Positions 49,883-58,272 of a DNA stretch of 64,000 nucleotides are shown piece after piece. A model generated the notes under the pieces. It was given only the letters and a program-made list of their open reading frames with translations, ran no database searches and had not been told where the DNA came from. The DNA is from Luteibaculum sp964627445 (GTDB lineage: Bacteria > Bacteroidota > Bacteroidia > Flavobacteriales_D > Luteibaculaceae). The stretch spans positions 124,001 through 188,000 of the forward strand of contig CAZVJF010000005.1 of NCBI GenBank assembly GCA_964627445.1, given 5' to 3'. A program made the translations under genes and the position numbers. Every line of letters starts with the position of its first letter. Position 1 is the first letter of the stretch.

Positions 49883-50767
49883 ATGAAGGTATCGGGATTT
49901 ACATTTATAAAAAACGCCAGGAAATACGACTATCCCATCGAGGAGGCCATTCGGTCCATCTTGCCCATTTGCGATGAAGTGGTGGTAGCGGTTGGAAAAT
50001 CCGAAGACGATACCTTGGATCTGATAGCGCAGATTGATCCTGCCAAAATAAAAATTGTAGAAACCGAGTGGGATGAAAGTGCCCGCGAAGGCGGTCGCGT
50101 ACTGGCGCAAGAGACCGACAAAGCCTTTGCCCACATTAGCAAAGATGCCGACTGGGCCTTTTACATCCAGGGCGATGAGGTGGTGCACGAAAAGTATCTC
50201 GATACTATTTACCAGGCCATGCAGCAGTATAAAGACCAAGACCACATTGATGGACTGCTGTTTAACTACCTGCATTTTTATGGCTCCTACGATTACATTG
50301 GCACCGCCTCCAACTGGTACAAGCACGAAATTCGCGTGGTGCGCAACCACCCTTCCATATACTCTTACCGCGATGCGCAGGGCTTTCGAAAAGGCAATAA
50401 CGAAAAGCTAAACGTAGTGCCGATTGATGCCTACATGTACCACTACGGTTGGGTAAAAGACCCGCGATCGATGCAGCAAAAGCAAGAAAATTTCCACAAG
50501 CTGTGGCACGATGACACGTGGATAGCCCAAAACATTGCCGTGGCGGAGCAGTTTGATTACAGCAAAAACGTAAGTCAACTCAGTGTTTTTAAAGGTCAAC
50601 ACCCCCAAGTGATGGCAGCGCGTATACGCGCTAAAAACTGGACTTTTGAATACGACATCAGCTTTAACCGCACCCCCTTTAAGGACAAGGTAAAGCGCTT
50701 TTTCAAAAAGTACTTAGGCTGGAATTTAGGGTACCAGAATTATAGGGTTGTGAAGCAGAGGAAATAA
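49883..50767 (+). CDS. Glycosyltransferase family 2
   Basis: A 294-residue GT-A-fold transferase. N-terminus KVSGFTFIKNARKYDYPIEEAI, donor-binding CDEVVVAVGKSEDDT and a DXD-like IQGDEV, then acceptor-side AYMYHYGWVKDPRSM. It has a basic tail (KRFFKKYLGW...VVKQRK) that may contact the membrane. Donor and acceptor are unknown; lipopolysaccharide or glycan synthesis is plausible. It stands alone between serA and the FAD enzyme gene. Confidence 0.87.
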   Translation: MKVSGFTFIKNARKYDYPIEEAIRSILPICDEVVVAVGKSEDDTLDLIAQIDPAKIKIVETEWDESAREGGRVLAQETDKAFAHISKDADWAFYIQGDEVVHEKYLDTIYQAMQQYKDQDHIDGLLFNYLHFYGSYDYIGTASNWYKHEIRVVRNHPSIYSYRDAQGFRKGNNEKLNVVPIDAYMYHYGWVKDPRSMQQKQENFHKLWHDDTWIAQNIAVAEQFDYSKNVSQLSVFKGQHPQVMAARIRAKNWTFEYDISFNRTPFKDKVKRFFKKYLGWNLGYQNYRVVKQRK

Positions 50768-50873
50768 CTGGAGCATCAGAAAAAAGCGATTTAACAGTTA
50801 AAACACCTTCCCCGCACATTTTTGCGTTCCAAACGTTTGCTGAGTGCTACAGGAATAAAAAACGGAATCACAC

Positions 50874-52118
50874 ATGGCGGAGCAAAAGGAGGCCTACATT
50901 ATTGGAGCAGGTATTAGCGGACTTATTTCCGCATACGAACTTGAGCAAGCGGGCTACCACCCCACAGTTTTTGAAAAAAGCAGCGCGGTGGGCGGACGCG
51001 TTAAAACGCTTCAGGAAAACGGCTATGCTTTAGATTTGGGCTTTCAGGTTTTGCTGAGCGCCTACCCCATGGCAAAAAAATACCTGGACTTAAAGGCGCT
51101 TAAACTCGATTATTTAGAGTCGGGGGCACTCATTTATTCCCATGGCAGATCTTACCGCATTGGCGATCCACTCCGCAACTGGAAAATGCTATTGCCTACC
51201 CTACTGGCCGATGTAGGTTCGCTAGCCGACAAACTGAAGATTTTTAAACTCAACCGGCTGTTAAAGAAAAAGTCACTGGAGGACATTTTTCATAGTCCAG
51301 AGCAAAGCACGCGCGCTTACCTGGAAGAGTTTGGCTTTTCTGAGAAAATCATACAACGCTTTTTTAAGCCCTTTTTTGCGGGCATATTTTTAGAGTCCGA
51401 GTTGGCTACCTCCAGCCGCATGTTTGAGTTTGTGTACAAAATGTTTGGCGAAGGTTATGCCACCATACCCCAAGCGGGCATTGGCGCCATTAGCGAGCAA
51501 TTGAAAAGCAAATTAAAGCACACCCAATTCCACTTCAACACTGCGGTAGATGAAGTAAGCAATGAGCACATCGCACTGCTATCGGGAGATAAGGTGGCAC
51601 ACAACGGAGTTATTATTGCCACGCCTCCATCCAAGCTGCTATCCAACCTAAACAACCAGGAAATAGCATGGAAAAGCTGCCAATGCCTGTACTTTGAGGT
51701 AGACCAAACCAACATTCCCCCCAAAACCATTGCCCTGGTGGCCGATGCCAACAAGTACAGCAACAACCTTTACGCCTACACCGATGCAAAAACGGGCAAA
51801 ACCCTGCTCTCGGTAACAGTGGTAAAGGCACACAATCTATCCGACCAAAACTTGGTAGCTGCGGTAACCGAGGAGGTAAAACAATACACGGGCGCCACCG
51901 CAGTAAACATCATTCAGCATTACCCCATAAAACAAGCCTTACCCAACATAGAGAACCTCAAAGGCACGGTGCAGCCATCCGAAAGTCAAATGTTAGAAAA
52001 TGTTTTCCTTGCTGGAGATCACTTGCTCAACGGCTCTTTAAATGCCGCCATGGAATCGGGGCGTCTGGCCGCCAAAGCATTGCTTGAGAAGAGCGTATTA
52101 CCACAAGAGGTAGCATGA
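50874..52118 (+). CDS. FAD-dependent amine oxidase-like / phytoene-desaturase-like oxidoreductase
   Basis: A 414-residue flavoprotein of the NAD(P)/FAD-binding amine-oxidase superfamily. N-terminal Rossmann: YIIGAGISGLISAYELEQAGYHPTVFEKSSAVGGRV (dinucleotide motif plus GG doublet). C-terminal FAD contact VFLAGDHLLNGSLNAAMESGRLAAKALL. A middle helical substrate cap includes FFAGIFLESELATSSRMFEF. Related proteins act on carotenoids or protoporphyrinogen but the substrate is unknown. No carotenoid genes are nearby. Confidence 0.88.
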   Translation: MAEQKEAYIIGAGISGLISAYELEQAGYHPTVFEKSSAVGGRVKTLQENGYALDLGFQVLLSAYPMAKKYLDLKALKLDYLESGALIYSHGRSYRIGDPLRNWKMLLPTLLADVGSLADKLKIFKLNRLLKKKSLEDIFHSPEQSTRAYLEEFGFSEKIIQRFFKPFFAGIFLESELATSSRMFEFVYKMFGEGYATIPQAGIGAISEQLKSKLKHTQFHFNTAVDEVSNEHIALLSGDKVAHNGVIIATPPSKLLSNLNNQEIAWKSCQCLYFEVDQTNIPPKTIALVADANKYSNNLYAYTDAKTGKTLLSVTVVKAHNLSDQNLVAAVTEEVKQYTGATAVNIIQHYPIKQALPNIENLKGTVQPSESQMLENVFLAGDHLLNGSLNAAMESGRLAAKALLEKSVLPQEVA

Positions 52119-52317
52119 TTTCCATAAATCGAAGCCACAGAAAAACCCCTCGCGCAGATACAAAATGTGTTGATAAATGAAGGGATACGGACATTGTTTT
52201 TCCCTTGTCTTTTTGGTTACTTTTCGCAGCCCATATTCCGTACACTCGAGCGTACTAACGTTGGTGTAATTGTCCGTACACCAAGACGGGAAACGGGGAT
52301 CAACACGCTAAAAGACT

Positions 52318-52848
52318 ATGGAGATTCTCTACATCAGAATTACCGAGACCGCACTGGTACTGGTGACCTACCTTATCCTCAAGGCCATCATTTTTAAGAT
52401 TATTGAAAAAACCCTATCCAAAAAACTCATCCATCCGTCTCGCGGTGCCTTAATACGCACGGTGTTCCAAGTAAGCTTGGGTTTAATCTCACTTATTTTC
52501 ATCTCACTCATCTGGGGTGTAAAGCAGTCAGACTTAGCGGTGTTTATTGGCTCTGTGCTCACCGTAGTGGGTGTTGCTTTATTTGCCCAATGGTCGCTGT
52601 TGTCCAACGTTACAGCTAGTATCATTATCTTTTTCAATCACCCGGTAAAACTCAACGACACCATACTGATACTGGAAGGAAAAGACTACACTATAAAAGG
52701 CAAAGTCACCAACATTGGGCTTTTCTTTGTATCGCTAGAAACAGAAGACGCGGGTGAATTAACCTTGCCCAACAACGTGTTTATTTCCAAGAGCATAAAA
52801 AACATTACCCAAGCAGAAGCAGCAGCATTGCCCGATGCCGAAGATTAA
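52318..52848 (+). CDS. Small MscS-like mechanosensitive channel
   Basis: A 176-residue membrane protein. Two or three helices (residues ~8-28, 50-68, 76-95) lead into an MscS-type pore-beta domain: GSVLTVVGVALFAQWSLLSNVTASIIIFFNHPVKLNDTI (pore helix with the NVTAS step, then the strand motif), followed by a beta domain ending TLPNNVFISKSIKNI. It lacks the large C-terminal vestibule domain, so it is a minimal form (~175 versus 286 residues in E. coli). It starts 29 bp before pxpA. Confidence 0.88.
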   Translation: MEILYIRITETALVLVTYLILKAIIFKIIEKTLSKKLIHPSRGALIRTVFQVSLGLISLIFISLIWGVKQSDLAVFIGSVLTVVGVALFAQWSLLSNVTASIIIFFNHPVKLNDTILILEGKDYTIKGKVTNIGLFFVSLETEDAGELTLPNNVFISKSIKNITQAEAAALPDAED

Positions 52849-52876
52849 ATCCAACCCGTACAACTAAAATCCCTCC

Positions 52877-53611
52877 ATGGCAAAATCCATTACCATAGAC
52901 ATCAACTGCGACTTGGGCGAAGGTCTGGATAATGAAAGCGTGCTCATGCCCTACCTCTCCTCCTGCAACATTGCCTGTGGAGGACATGCCGGATCGGCAG
53001 CTACCCTGGATCGCGTTATCCGCTTGGCCCAAGAGCACGGAGTAAAAGTAGGTGCACATCCCTCCTATCCCGACCAAGAAAATTTTGGGCGGATACGGAT
53101 GGATTTATCGCGCCAGGAACTACAGAACAGCCTGCGCGAGCAACTGCAGCTTTTTAAAGCCCGTGCCCAAAAGCAAAACATAGCCGTGCACCACGTAAAA
53201 CCCCATGGCGCCTTGTATAACGAAATTGCTGCCGATGCCGAAAAAGCCCATTGGGTAGCCGCGGTGGTACAGGAAGTATTTCCGAATACCGTTCTTTTTG
53301 CTCCATACCAATCTCAAATAGCTGCCGTAGCCCAGCAATACCAAATTCCGGTAAGCTTCGAAGCCTTTGCCGATCGCAATTACAACGCTGACCTTAGCCT
53401 GGTAGCCCGCAACAAGCCCCAAGCCTTGTTGAACGAGCCCGAAGCGGTAGTGGCCCATGTGTACCAAATGGCTAAATATGGGCAAGTAAAAACGGTACAA
53501 GGCAGCCTTCAAACGCTAAAGGCCCAAACCTTTTGCGTGCATGGTGACCACCCTAACGCTGTGTCCATTTTAAAGGCCTTGCACCAACACTTTGTTATCT
53601 TCAACCCATAA
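52877..53611 (+). CDS. pxpA: 5-oxoprolinase subunit A (LamB/YcsF family)
   Basis: A 244-residue subunit of the ATP-dependent 5-oxoprolinase PxpABC. Motifs: DINCDLGEGLDNE, CGGHAGS, GAHPSYPD, HHVKPHGALYN and FADRNYNADLSLV. With PxpB and PxpC it cleaves pyroglutamate to glutamate, removing a spontaneous glutamine product. The gene set pxpABC is complete here. Confidence 0.94.
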   Translation: MAKSITIDINCDLGEGLDNESVLMPYLSSCNIACGGHAGSAATLDRVIRLAQEHGVKVGAHPSYPDQENFGRIRMDLSRQELQNSLREQLQLFKARAQKQNIAVHHVKPHGALYNEIAADAEKAHWVAAVVQEVFPNTVLFAPYQSQIAAVAQQYQIPVSFEAFADRNYNADLSLVARNKPQALLNEPEAVVAHVYQMAKYGQVKTVQGSLQTLKAQTFCVHGDHPNAVSILKALHQHFVIFNP

Positions 53612-53655
53612 TTGGGGCGCAACCCACAAACCCCGTAAGCACAGCCATCGCAGTA

Positions 53656-54375
53656 TTGAGCACTTTCCAGCCTACATACAAACCTTTGGGAAACAAGGCC
53701 ATTATTATGGAGTGGCCCACAAAGATTGAAGATGCTATCATCACAGACATTGTGGCGTTTGAGAAACACCTGTATACTGCGATGGACCTTGCAGATAGCA
53801 TTATTGCATACAACAGCCTCACTTTGCGCTACCGCGAACCCGTGGATTATGACCGCGAAGTAGCACACCTAAAAAGCCTGTACCAAAATCAGCAAACCGC
53901 GGAAAAGCACAGCGGACAGTTGTGGAAAATCCCCGTGTGTTACCACCCCGATTTTGGCTTGGATTTAGAGGCCCTGGCAGCCGAAAAAGGCATGGATACC
54001 GAAGCGCTTATTACGCTGCATAGCGCACCCCGTTACCGGGTGTACTTCCTGGGTTTCCAGCCTGGTTTTTTGTATCTGGGTGGATTGCCTGCCGCGCTGC
54101 ACACGCCCCGAAAAGCCAACCCTAGATTGCGCGTAGCAGCTGGTTCGGTAGGAATTGGTGGCGAACAAACAGGCGTGTATCCCTCGCAAACTTCGGGAGG
54201 TTGGAACTTGATGGGTCGATCGCCCATACGCTTTTTTGATATCCAGAAACCCCAACCCTGCTTTGCCCAAGCAGGCGATTGCATTCAGTTTTGTCCCATC
54301 AGCATGGATGAATTCCAGGCGATACAACACATTCAGGAAAATGGAGACTACACCCTCAAACCGCACCGCCTGTGA
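53656..54375 (+). CDS. pxpB: 5-oxoprolinase subunit B (KipI-like)
   Basis: A 239-residue subunit of the carboxyltransferase-like family. YKPLGNKAIIMEW (first strand) requires a start upstream of it; TTG at 53656 is the only candidate in frame, since the first ATG (53707) lies within that strand. Motifs IPVCYHPDFGLDLE, FLGFQPGFLYLGGLP and RLRVAAGSVGIGGEQTGVYP are KipI/PxpB hallmarks. It overlaps pxpC by 4 bp. Confidence 0.93.
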   Translation: MSTFQPTYKPLGNKAIIMEWPTKIEDAIITDIVAFEKHLYTAMDLADSIIAYNSLTLRYREPVDYDREVAHLKSLYQNQQTAEKHSGQLWKIPVCYHPDFGLDLEALAAEKGMDTEALITLHSAPRYRVYFLGFQPGFLYLGGLPAALHTPRKANPRLRVAAGSVGIGGEQTGVYPSQTSGGWNLMGRSPIRFFDIQKPQPCFAQAGDCIQFCPISMDEFQAIQHIQENGDYTLKPHRL

Positions 54376-55214
54376 TTGAAGTACGCCACCCCGGCATATA
54401 CAACAGCGTGCAAGACGCAGGTCGTTTGGGTTTTGCCAAAATGGGCATTCCGCAAGCCGGGTACATGGATGCCTATGCTGCCGAGTTGGCCAATGCCTTA
54501 GCCAACAACAGCGGCAACGAAGCGGTGGTAGAAATAACCTTTGGCCAAGGGCAGTTTGCTTTTTTAGAAGCAGGCTCTTTTTGCCTTACCGGTGGCGATT
54601 TTTCGCCCCAACTCAACCAACAGCCCATTGCCATGAATCGCTTGCATTGGGCACCCCAAGGTGCGGTGCTCTCTTTTGGAAAACGCCAGTTTGGTGCACG
54701 CTGTTATTTGGCCGTACCGGGCGGCATACAGAGTGAGGTGGTATTGGGAAGTCGCAGCTTTTCGCCCAACCTTACCCCCATGCGCCTGTCTAAAGGCGAT
54801 GTTTTACACACCCAAAAACCCCAAAGCAACTATCGACCACGCCACGCCCATGTTAAAGTAGACCTACAACACTTTCACACATCCACACTGGCCTGTTTTC
54901 CTGGGCCCGAATACCACCAACTGAGCACCCAGCAGAAAGAGCAATTGCAGGCAGATTTTACTGTTTCTACCGACAACAACCGGGTAGGCTACAGACTGAA
55001 TGAAACAGTAGCCAATACCCTGGAGCCCATATTAACGGCAGGTGTTATTCCCGGCACAGTGCAACTCACCCCCTCGGGCACCTTGATTGTTTTAATGCAA
55101 GATGGCCAGGTTACGGGTGGATACCCGCGCGTACTGCAACTGAGCGAGGAAGCACTGGCGCAACTGAGCCAAAAAATGGCGGGCGATGGGTTTCGTTTTG
55201 CGCTTGAAGTGTAA
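54372..55214 (+). CDS. pxpC: 5-oxoprolinase subunit C (KipA/biotin-dependent carboxylase-like)
   Basis: A 280-residue subunit. IEVRHPGIYNSVQDAGRLGFAKMGIPQAGYMDAYA is the KipA signature, followed by CFPGPEYHQLS and VTGGYPRVLQL. The start is GTG at 54372, overlapping the pxpB stop (GTGA), so it is coupled. Together pxpABC may supply glutamate from pyroglutamate. Confidence 0.94.
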   Translation: MIEVRHPGIYNSVQDAGRLGFAKMGIPQAGYMDAYAAELANALANNSGNEAVVEITFGQGQFAFLEAGSFCLTGGDFSPQLNQQPIAMNRLHWAPQGAVLSFGKRQFGARCYLAVPGGIQSEVVLGSRSFSPNLTPMRLSKGDVLHTQKPQSNYRPRHAHVKVDLQHFHTSTLACFPGPEYHQLSTQQKEQLQADFTVSTDNNRVGYRLNETVANTLEPILTAGVIPGTVQLTPSGTLIVLMQDGQVTGGYPRVLQLSEEALAQLSQKMAGDGFRFALEV

Positions 55215-55252
55215 ATTACAGGCTTCAAAAGGTGTAGTCAATAACAATTACT

Positions 55253-56050
55253 ATGAACGTAAGGTACTTGTCGGGAGCAATTCTTGTCTTGCCCCTACTT
55301 CCTTTGATGTATTACCAAGGAAAGAAAATTAGAGCACGTGTCCCCAAGCTTCCAGAGGCTGAAGGATTGACAGGACATTGCAAGATCCCTGGAAATATTG
55401 GAACGCCTTTAAAAATCCTAAGCATAGGTGAAAGTACTATTGCGGGGGTTGGTGTCAAAACCCACGAAGAAGGTTTTACAGGAACGTTTGCTAGGGAAAT
55501 TTCAACTTTATTCAATCTTAATGTAGATTGGAATGTGTATGCGCGCAGTGGTTATACCGCTAAAAGAGTGCGGTACAAAATAGTCCCCAAAATAATTGAT
55601 ACCAGTGCAGACTTGATCATTATCGGATTGGGTGGCAATGATGCTTTTACATTGAATCGACCCTCAAAATGGAAAAATGAATTGGATGGATTGATCGTAT
55701 CCATTAAAATGAAATTTCCTAAGGCACTAATTGTATTCTGCAACATGCCTCCAATAAAGGAATTTCCAGCTTTCACCCCCCTTATCAAGTTTACGGTAGG
55801 CAATCTCGTTGAAATTTTGGGAGAAGAGGTTAAAAAAGTAGTGGCCAAGCACGAAAACACCTATTACTTCAGAGAGAAAATCACCCTTAACGGCTGGATA
55901 GATAAATTTCAATTAAAGAAGAAGAAAGAAGACTTTTTCAGTGATGGGGTACATCCATCCAAGCTAACCTACCAAACATGGGCTAAAGACATAGCAAGAG
56001 AAATCCATAGAAACACGAAAACAAATGGCGCGCTACGGCACTTCCAATAA
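55253..56050 (+). CDS. SGNH-family esterase/hydrolase, membrane anchored
   Basis: A 265-residue hydrolase. Residues 3-20 are a hydrophobic N-terminal anchor. SGNH blocks: I reads IGESTIAG (GES in place of GDS), III is IGLGGNDAF (catalytic Asn) and V is DGVHPSKLTY (catalytic Asp-His). Block II Gly is in ARSGYTAKRV. So the active site is complete; substrate unknown (an acetyl or acyl ester). The stretch 55.2-58.1 kb is AT-richer than its surroundings, suggesting an accessory origin. Confidence 0.85.
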   Translation: MNVRYLSGAILVLPLLPLMYYQGKKIRARVPKLPEAEGLTGHCKIPGNIGTPLKILSIGESTIAGVGVKTHEEGFTGTFAREISTLFNLNVDWNVYARSGYTAKRVRYKIVPKIIDTSADLIIIGLGGNDAFTLNRPSKWKNELDGLIVSIKMKFPKALIVFCNMPPIKEFPAFTPLIKFTVGNLVEILGEEVKKVVAKHENTYYFREKITLNGWIDKFQLKKKKEDFFSDGVHPSKLTYQTWAKDIAREIHRNTKTNGALRHFQ

Positions 56051-56090
56051 AAGCAGCTTGTTTCCGTTTTATTTTAGGTAAATTCCTTTT

Positions 56091-56375
56091 ATGACACTAC
56101 CTCGCATTCGTAAAATTGCTTTGCTTCCCGTAAGCCTTTTAATCCTCCCTTTAGTAGCCTCATTTTTTAGTAGCGAAGTGCGATGGTCCGCCATGGACTA
56201 CCTCATCATGGGCACCATGCTGCTGACTGTTGGCGTACTGATTGATTTAGCCCAACAACACATTAAAACTCGCGGTACGCGGCTGTTGGTTATTCTGGGC
56301 ACCCTTCTACTTTTTGTCATCCTCTGGGCCGAAATGGCCGTGGGCATTTTTGGCTCGCCTTTGGCGGGGAGTTAG
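56091..56375 (+). CDS. Small three-helix membrane protein
   Basis: A 94-residue protein with three hydrophobic segments (about 9-26, 33-51 and 63-90) separated by short charged loops (EVRWSAMDY; QQHIKTRGTR). No family is recognised. The basic N-terminus and first helix suggest an inner-membrane protein with cytosolic N-terminus. It is an isolated gene with no evident partner. Confidence 0.6.
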   Translation: MTLPRIRKIALLPVSLLILPLVASFFSSEVRWSAMDYLIMGTMLLTVGVLIDLAQQHIKTRGTRLLVILGTLLLFVILWAEMAVGIFGSPLAGS

Positions 56376-56535
56376 GTTTTTGGGCTTTAGCGGGTAACCA
56401 CTGTGGTTCTTCTTTCATTGTTGCAGAAAACTAAAGGGTATTCTTGAATTTATTTCGGGTTGGGTTTCTGGCGGGTATTGGGTTTTTCTATATGTTCTGA
56501 TTTTATCGTTTTTATCCATCCATATTATTTACAAC

Positions 56536-57270
56536 ATGCCTAATAAAATATATCAAGATTTAATTAAAGCAGACATTGCTGCATTGATTGCTGAATCTGA
56601 CTCAATAGATTTGGTTAATCATAAAGGGTTACGAGGAAATATCCGAGAGTATGGTCTGGGTAAGTTAATCTCAAAATATTTGCCCCTCGAATGGGATATT
56701 GGGTCTGGACAAATTCAGGACTCTCATGGGAGTCAATCTAATGAAACTGATTTAATCATTTACAATAAATCAATATTACCTCCAATGATGTTCGGTGAAA
56801 ACACAGGCTTATTTCCTCTTGAAAGTTGTCGATACTCTTTCGAAATAAAAACGATTTCAACAGCACCTGAAATACGATCCACCATATACAAATTCAGGAA
56901 TCTAAAACAACTTAATGCACTAGATAATTCAGAGATTATCACCGTATACTTTGCGTACAAGTCTGACCTGAATCTAAAAAATGAGTTGGAGCGCTACAAG
57001 GAATTAGATGAAAATTTCCACAATGATCCTGCAATAAATGTGATATGCGTAATAAATCAGGGATATTGGTTTTACAAAAACAAAAATGAATCGAAAAGAA
57101 TCAGTTATTGGAGGTCTATGCAATCGCTACCAGATAATTATGAATTAGCCTGCATGATAGGAGGGATAATTAACACACTGAATGCTAATAAACCTGCATT
57201 TGGTAACTACCTAATGGGGGAAGAGCATAACTTTTCAGATATTGAGCATAAAGAGTTAGACCCTACATAA
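56536..57270 (+). CDS. DUF6602 protein, PD-(D/E)XK nuclease-like
   Basis: A 244-residue soluble protein. The layout matches DUF6602: an N-terminal helix, HKGLRGNIREYGLGKLISKYLP, GSGQIQDSHGSQSNETDLIIYNK and FEIKTISTAPEIRSTIYKFRN. The TDLIIYN Asp followed by FEIKT (Glu-x-Lys) fits the catalytic core of a restriction-endonuclease-like fold, with an upstream Glu in the REY helix. DUF6602 genes are often associated with mobile or defence contexts, but no modification, helicase or CRISPR gene is nearby. AT-rich and probably acquired; its partner, if any, is unknown. Confidence 0.8.
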   Translation: MPNKIYQDLIKADIAALIAESDSIDLVNHKGLRGNIREYGLGKLISKYLPLEWDIGSGQIQDSHGSQSNETDLIIYNKSILPPMMFGENTGLFPLESCRYSFEIKTISTAPEIRSTIYKFRNLKQLNALDNSEIITVYFAYKSDLNLKNELERYKELDENFHNDPAINVICVINQGYWFYKNKNESKRISYWRSMQSLPDNYELACMIGGIINTLNANKPAFGNYLMGEEHNFSDIEHKELDPT

Positions 57271-57289
57271 AATCCTTTTCCATAAGGAA

Positions 57290-57691
57290 ATGAGCAATCC
57301 CATAGCCAAAATTGCAGACCGCCTAAAGAAATATCCGGAAGCGGAATATGAGGTCCGCGCAAAATCGATAACCGTGAAACCATGCTCTAAAAGCGGTTTT
57401 CCCGTGTCTTTCTATCACAACCAAGATGGAAGTTTTACCATTGCTTTTTATTTTTGGCATGAAGAATTTAAAGATGAAAACGAAGCGTTGAACTGCTTTG
57501 CATTTGGCCTCTCCACTGCATGTAGACTACGAGTAACCAAAAAAGGAAATCGCTCCATAAAATGGACGGTTGAATCCTATGAAAATGGTATATGGCAAAA
57601 GGACAGCACAACAGGACGTTTCAACCTCACGTTTTGGAAAAAACCCAAATATGAATTTCTGCAAAATGATTTGATTCGGGATAAGGGCTGA
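57290..57691 (+). CDS. Small protein of unknown function
   Basis: A 133-residue soluble protein. Mostly short strands with aromatic patches (SFTIAFYFWHEEF, GRFNLTFWKKPKYEFL) and one short helix (ENEALNCFAFGLST). No signal or membrane segment. I do not recognise the family. It lies 19 bp after the DUF6602 gene and could be its partner or an independent accessory gene. Confidence 0.6.
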   Translation: MSNPIAKIADRLKKYPEAEYEVRAKSITVKPCSKSGFPVSFYHNQDGSFTIAFYFWHEEFKDENEALNCFAFGLSTACRLRVTKKGNRSIKWTVESYENGIWQKDSTTGRFNLTFWKKPKYEFLQNDLIRDKG

Positions 57692-57833
57692 AATCATTAC
57701 CCATTCCTTTAAACGCATCAGCAAAAACTCCCCCGCTATTAAAATCTTATCGGTTTTAATCTTAACCATCTTTAAGGCCTCCATAGGGAAGCCCATAGGA
57801 AATGAGCTCGATCTGCTTTTCGAAAAGCGGTGG

Positions 57834-58148
57834 GTGGTGGATGAAGAAAACAGAAACCTTCGAGACGTTCAAAACTTAAATTTCCTTGTGTACGAAGCTA
57901 CTGGAACAACGCATCTTCCGTTGAAATATAAATACGCAGGGCTTACGTTCCATCGAGATGAAACCCTACTGGAGCATGTCTGGAATAAATGTGGAACAGG
58001 AAATCCTCCGGACTACTTTAAAGCAATCTACACAGCTGTAGAAATGGGTGATGAAATAGTAATCAAAATAACGAACAGCAAAAACTGGGATGGTAACTAC
58101 ATGCTACAACGCGTAGCGGAGCGTCACTTTTCCTTACAAAGAAAATAA
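57834..58148 (+). CDS. Small unknown protein, N-terminus doubtful
   Basis: A 104-residue frame opening with GTG. Upstream, the frame stays open to 57675 and encodes a protein-like stretch with a hydrophobic stretch (ILSVLILTIFKASIG) but no ATG, GTG or TTG. Either the real start is unusual (ATT or ATC), the GTG is correct, or the gene lost its 5' end. Motifs: VQNLNFLVYEATGTTHLP and MGDEIVIKITNSKNWDGNYMLQ. Family not recognised. Third gene of the AT-rich run after the DUF6602 gene. Confidence 0.5.
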   Translation: MVDEENRNLRDVQNLNFLVYEATGTTHLPLKYKYAGLTFHRDETLLEHVWNKCGTGNPPDYFKAIYTAVEMGDEIVIKITNSKNWDGNYMLQRVAERHFSLQRK

Positions 58149-58272
58149 TGCTCTTACATCCCGCTACTACCGGTTCTACCCGTTCTGGCTATCTAAAACG
58201 CTTTTAATTAAAATCCGTAACGAACAGTTTGGGTTGCTTTTTCGTAAATCTGCTGCGATTCACCAAAAACCA

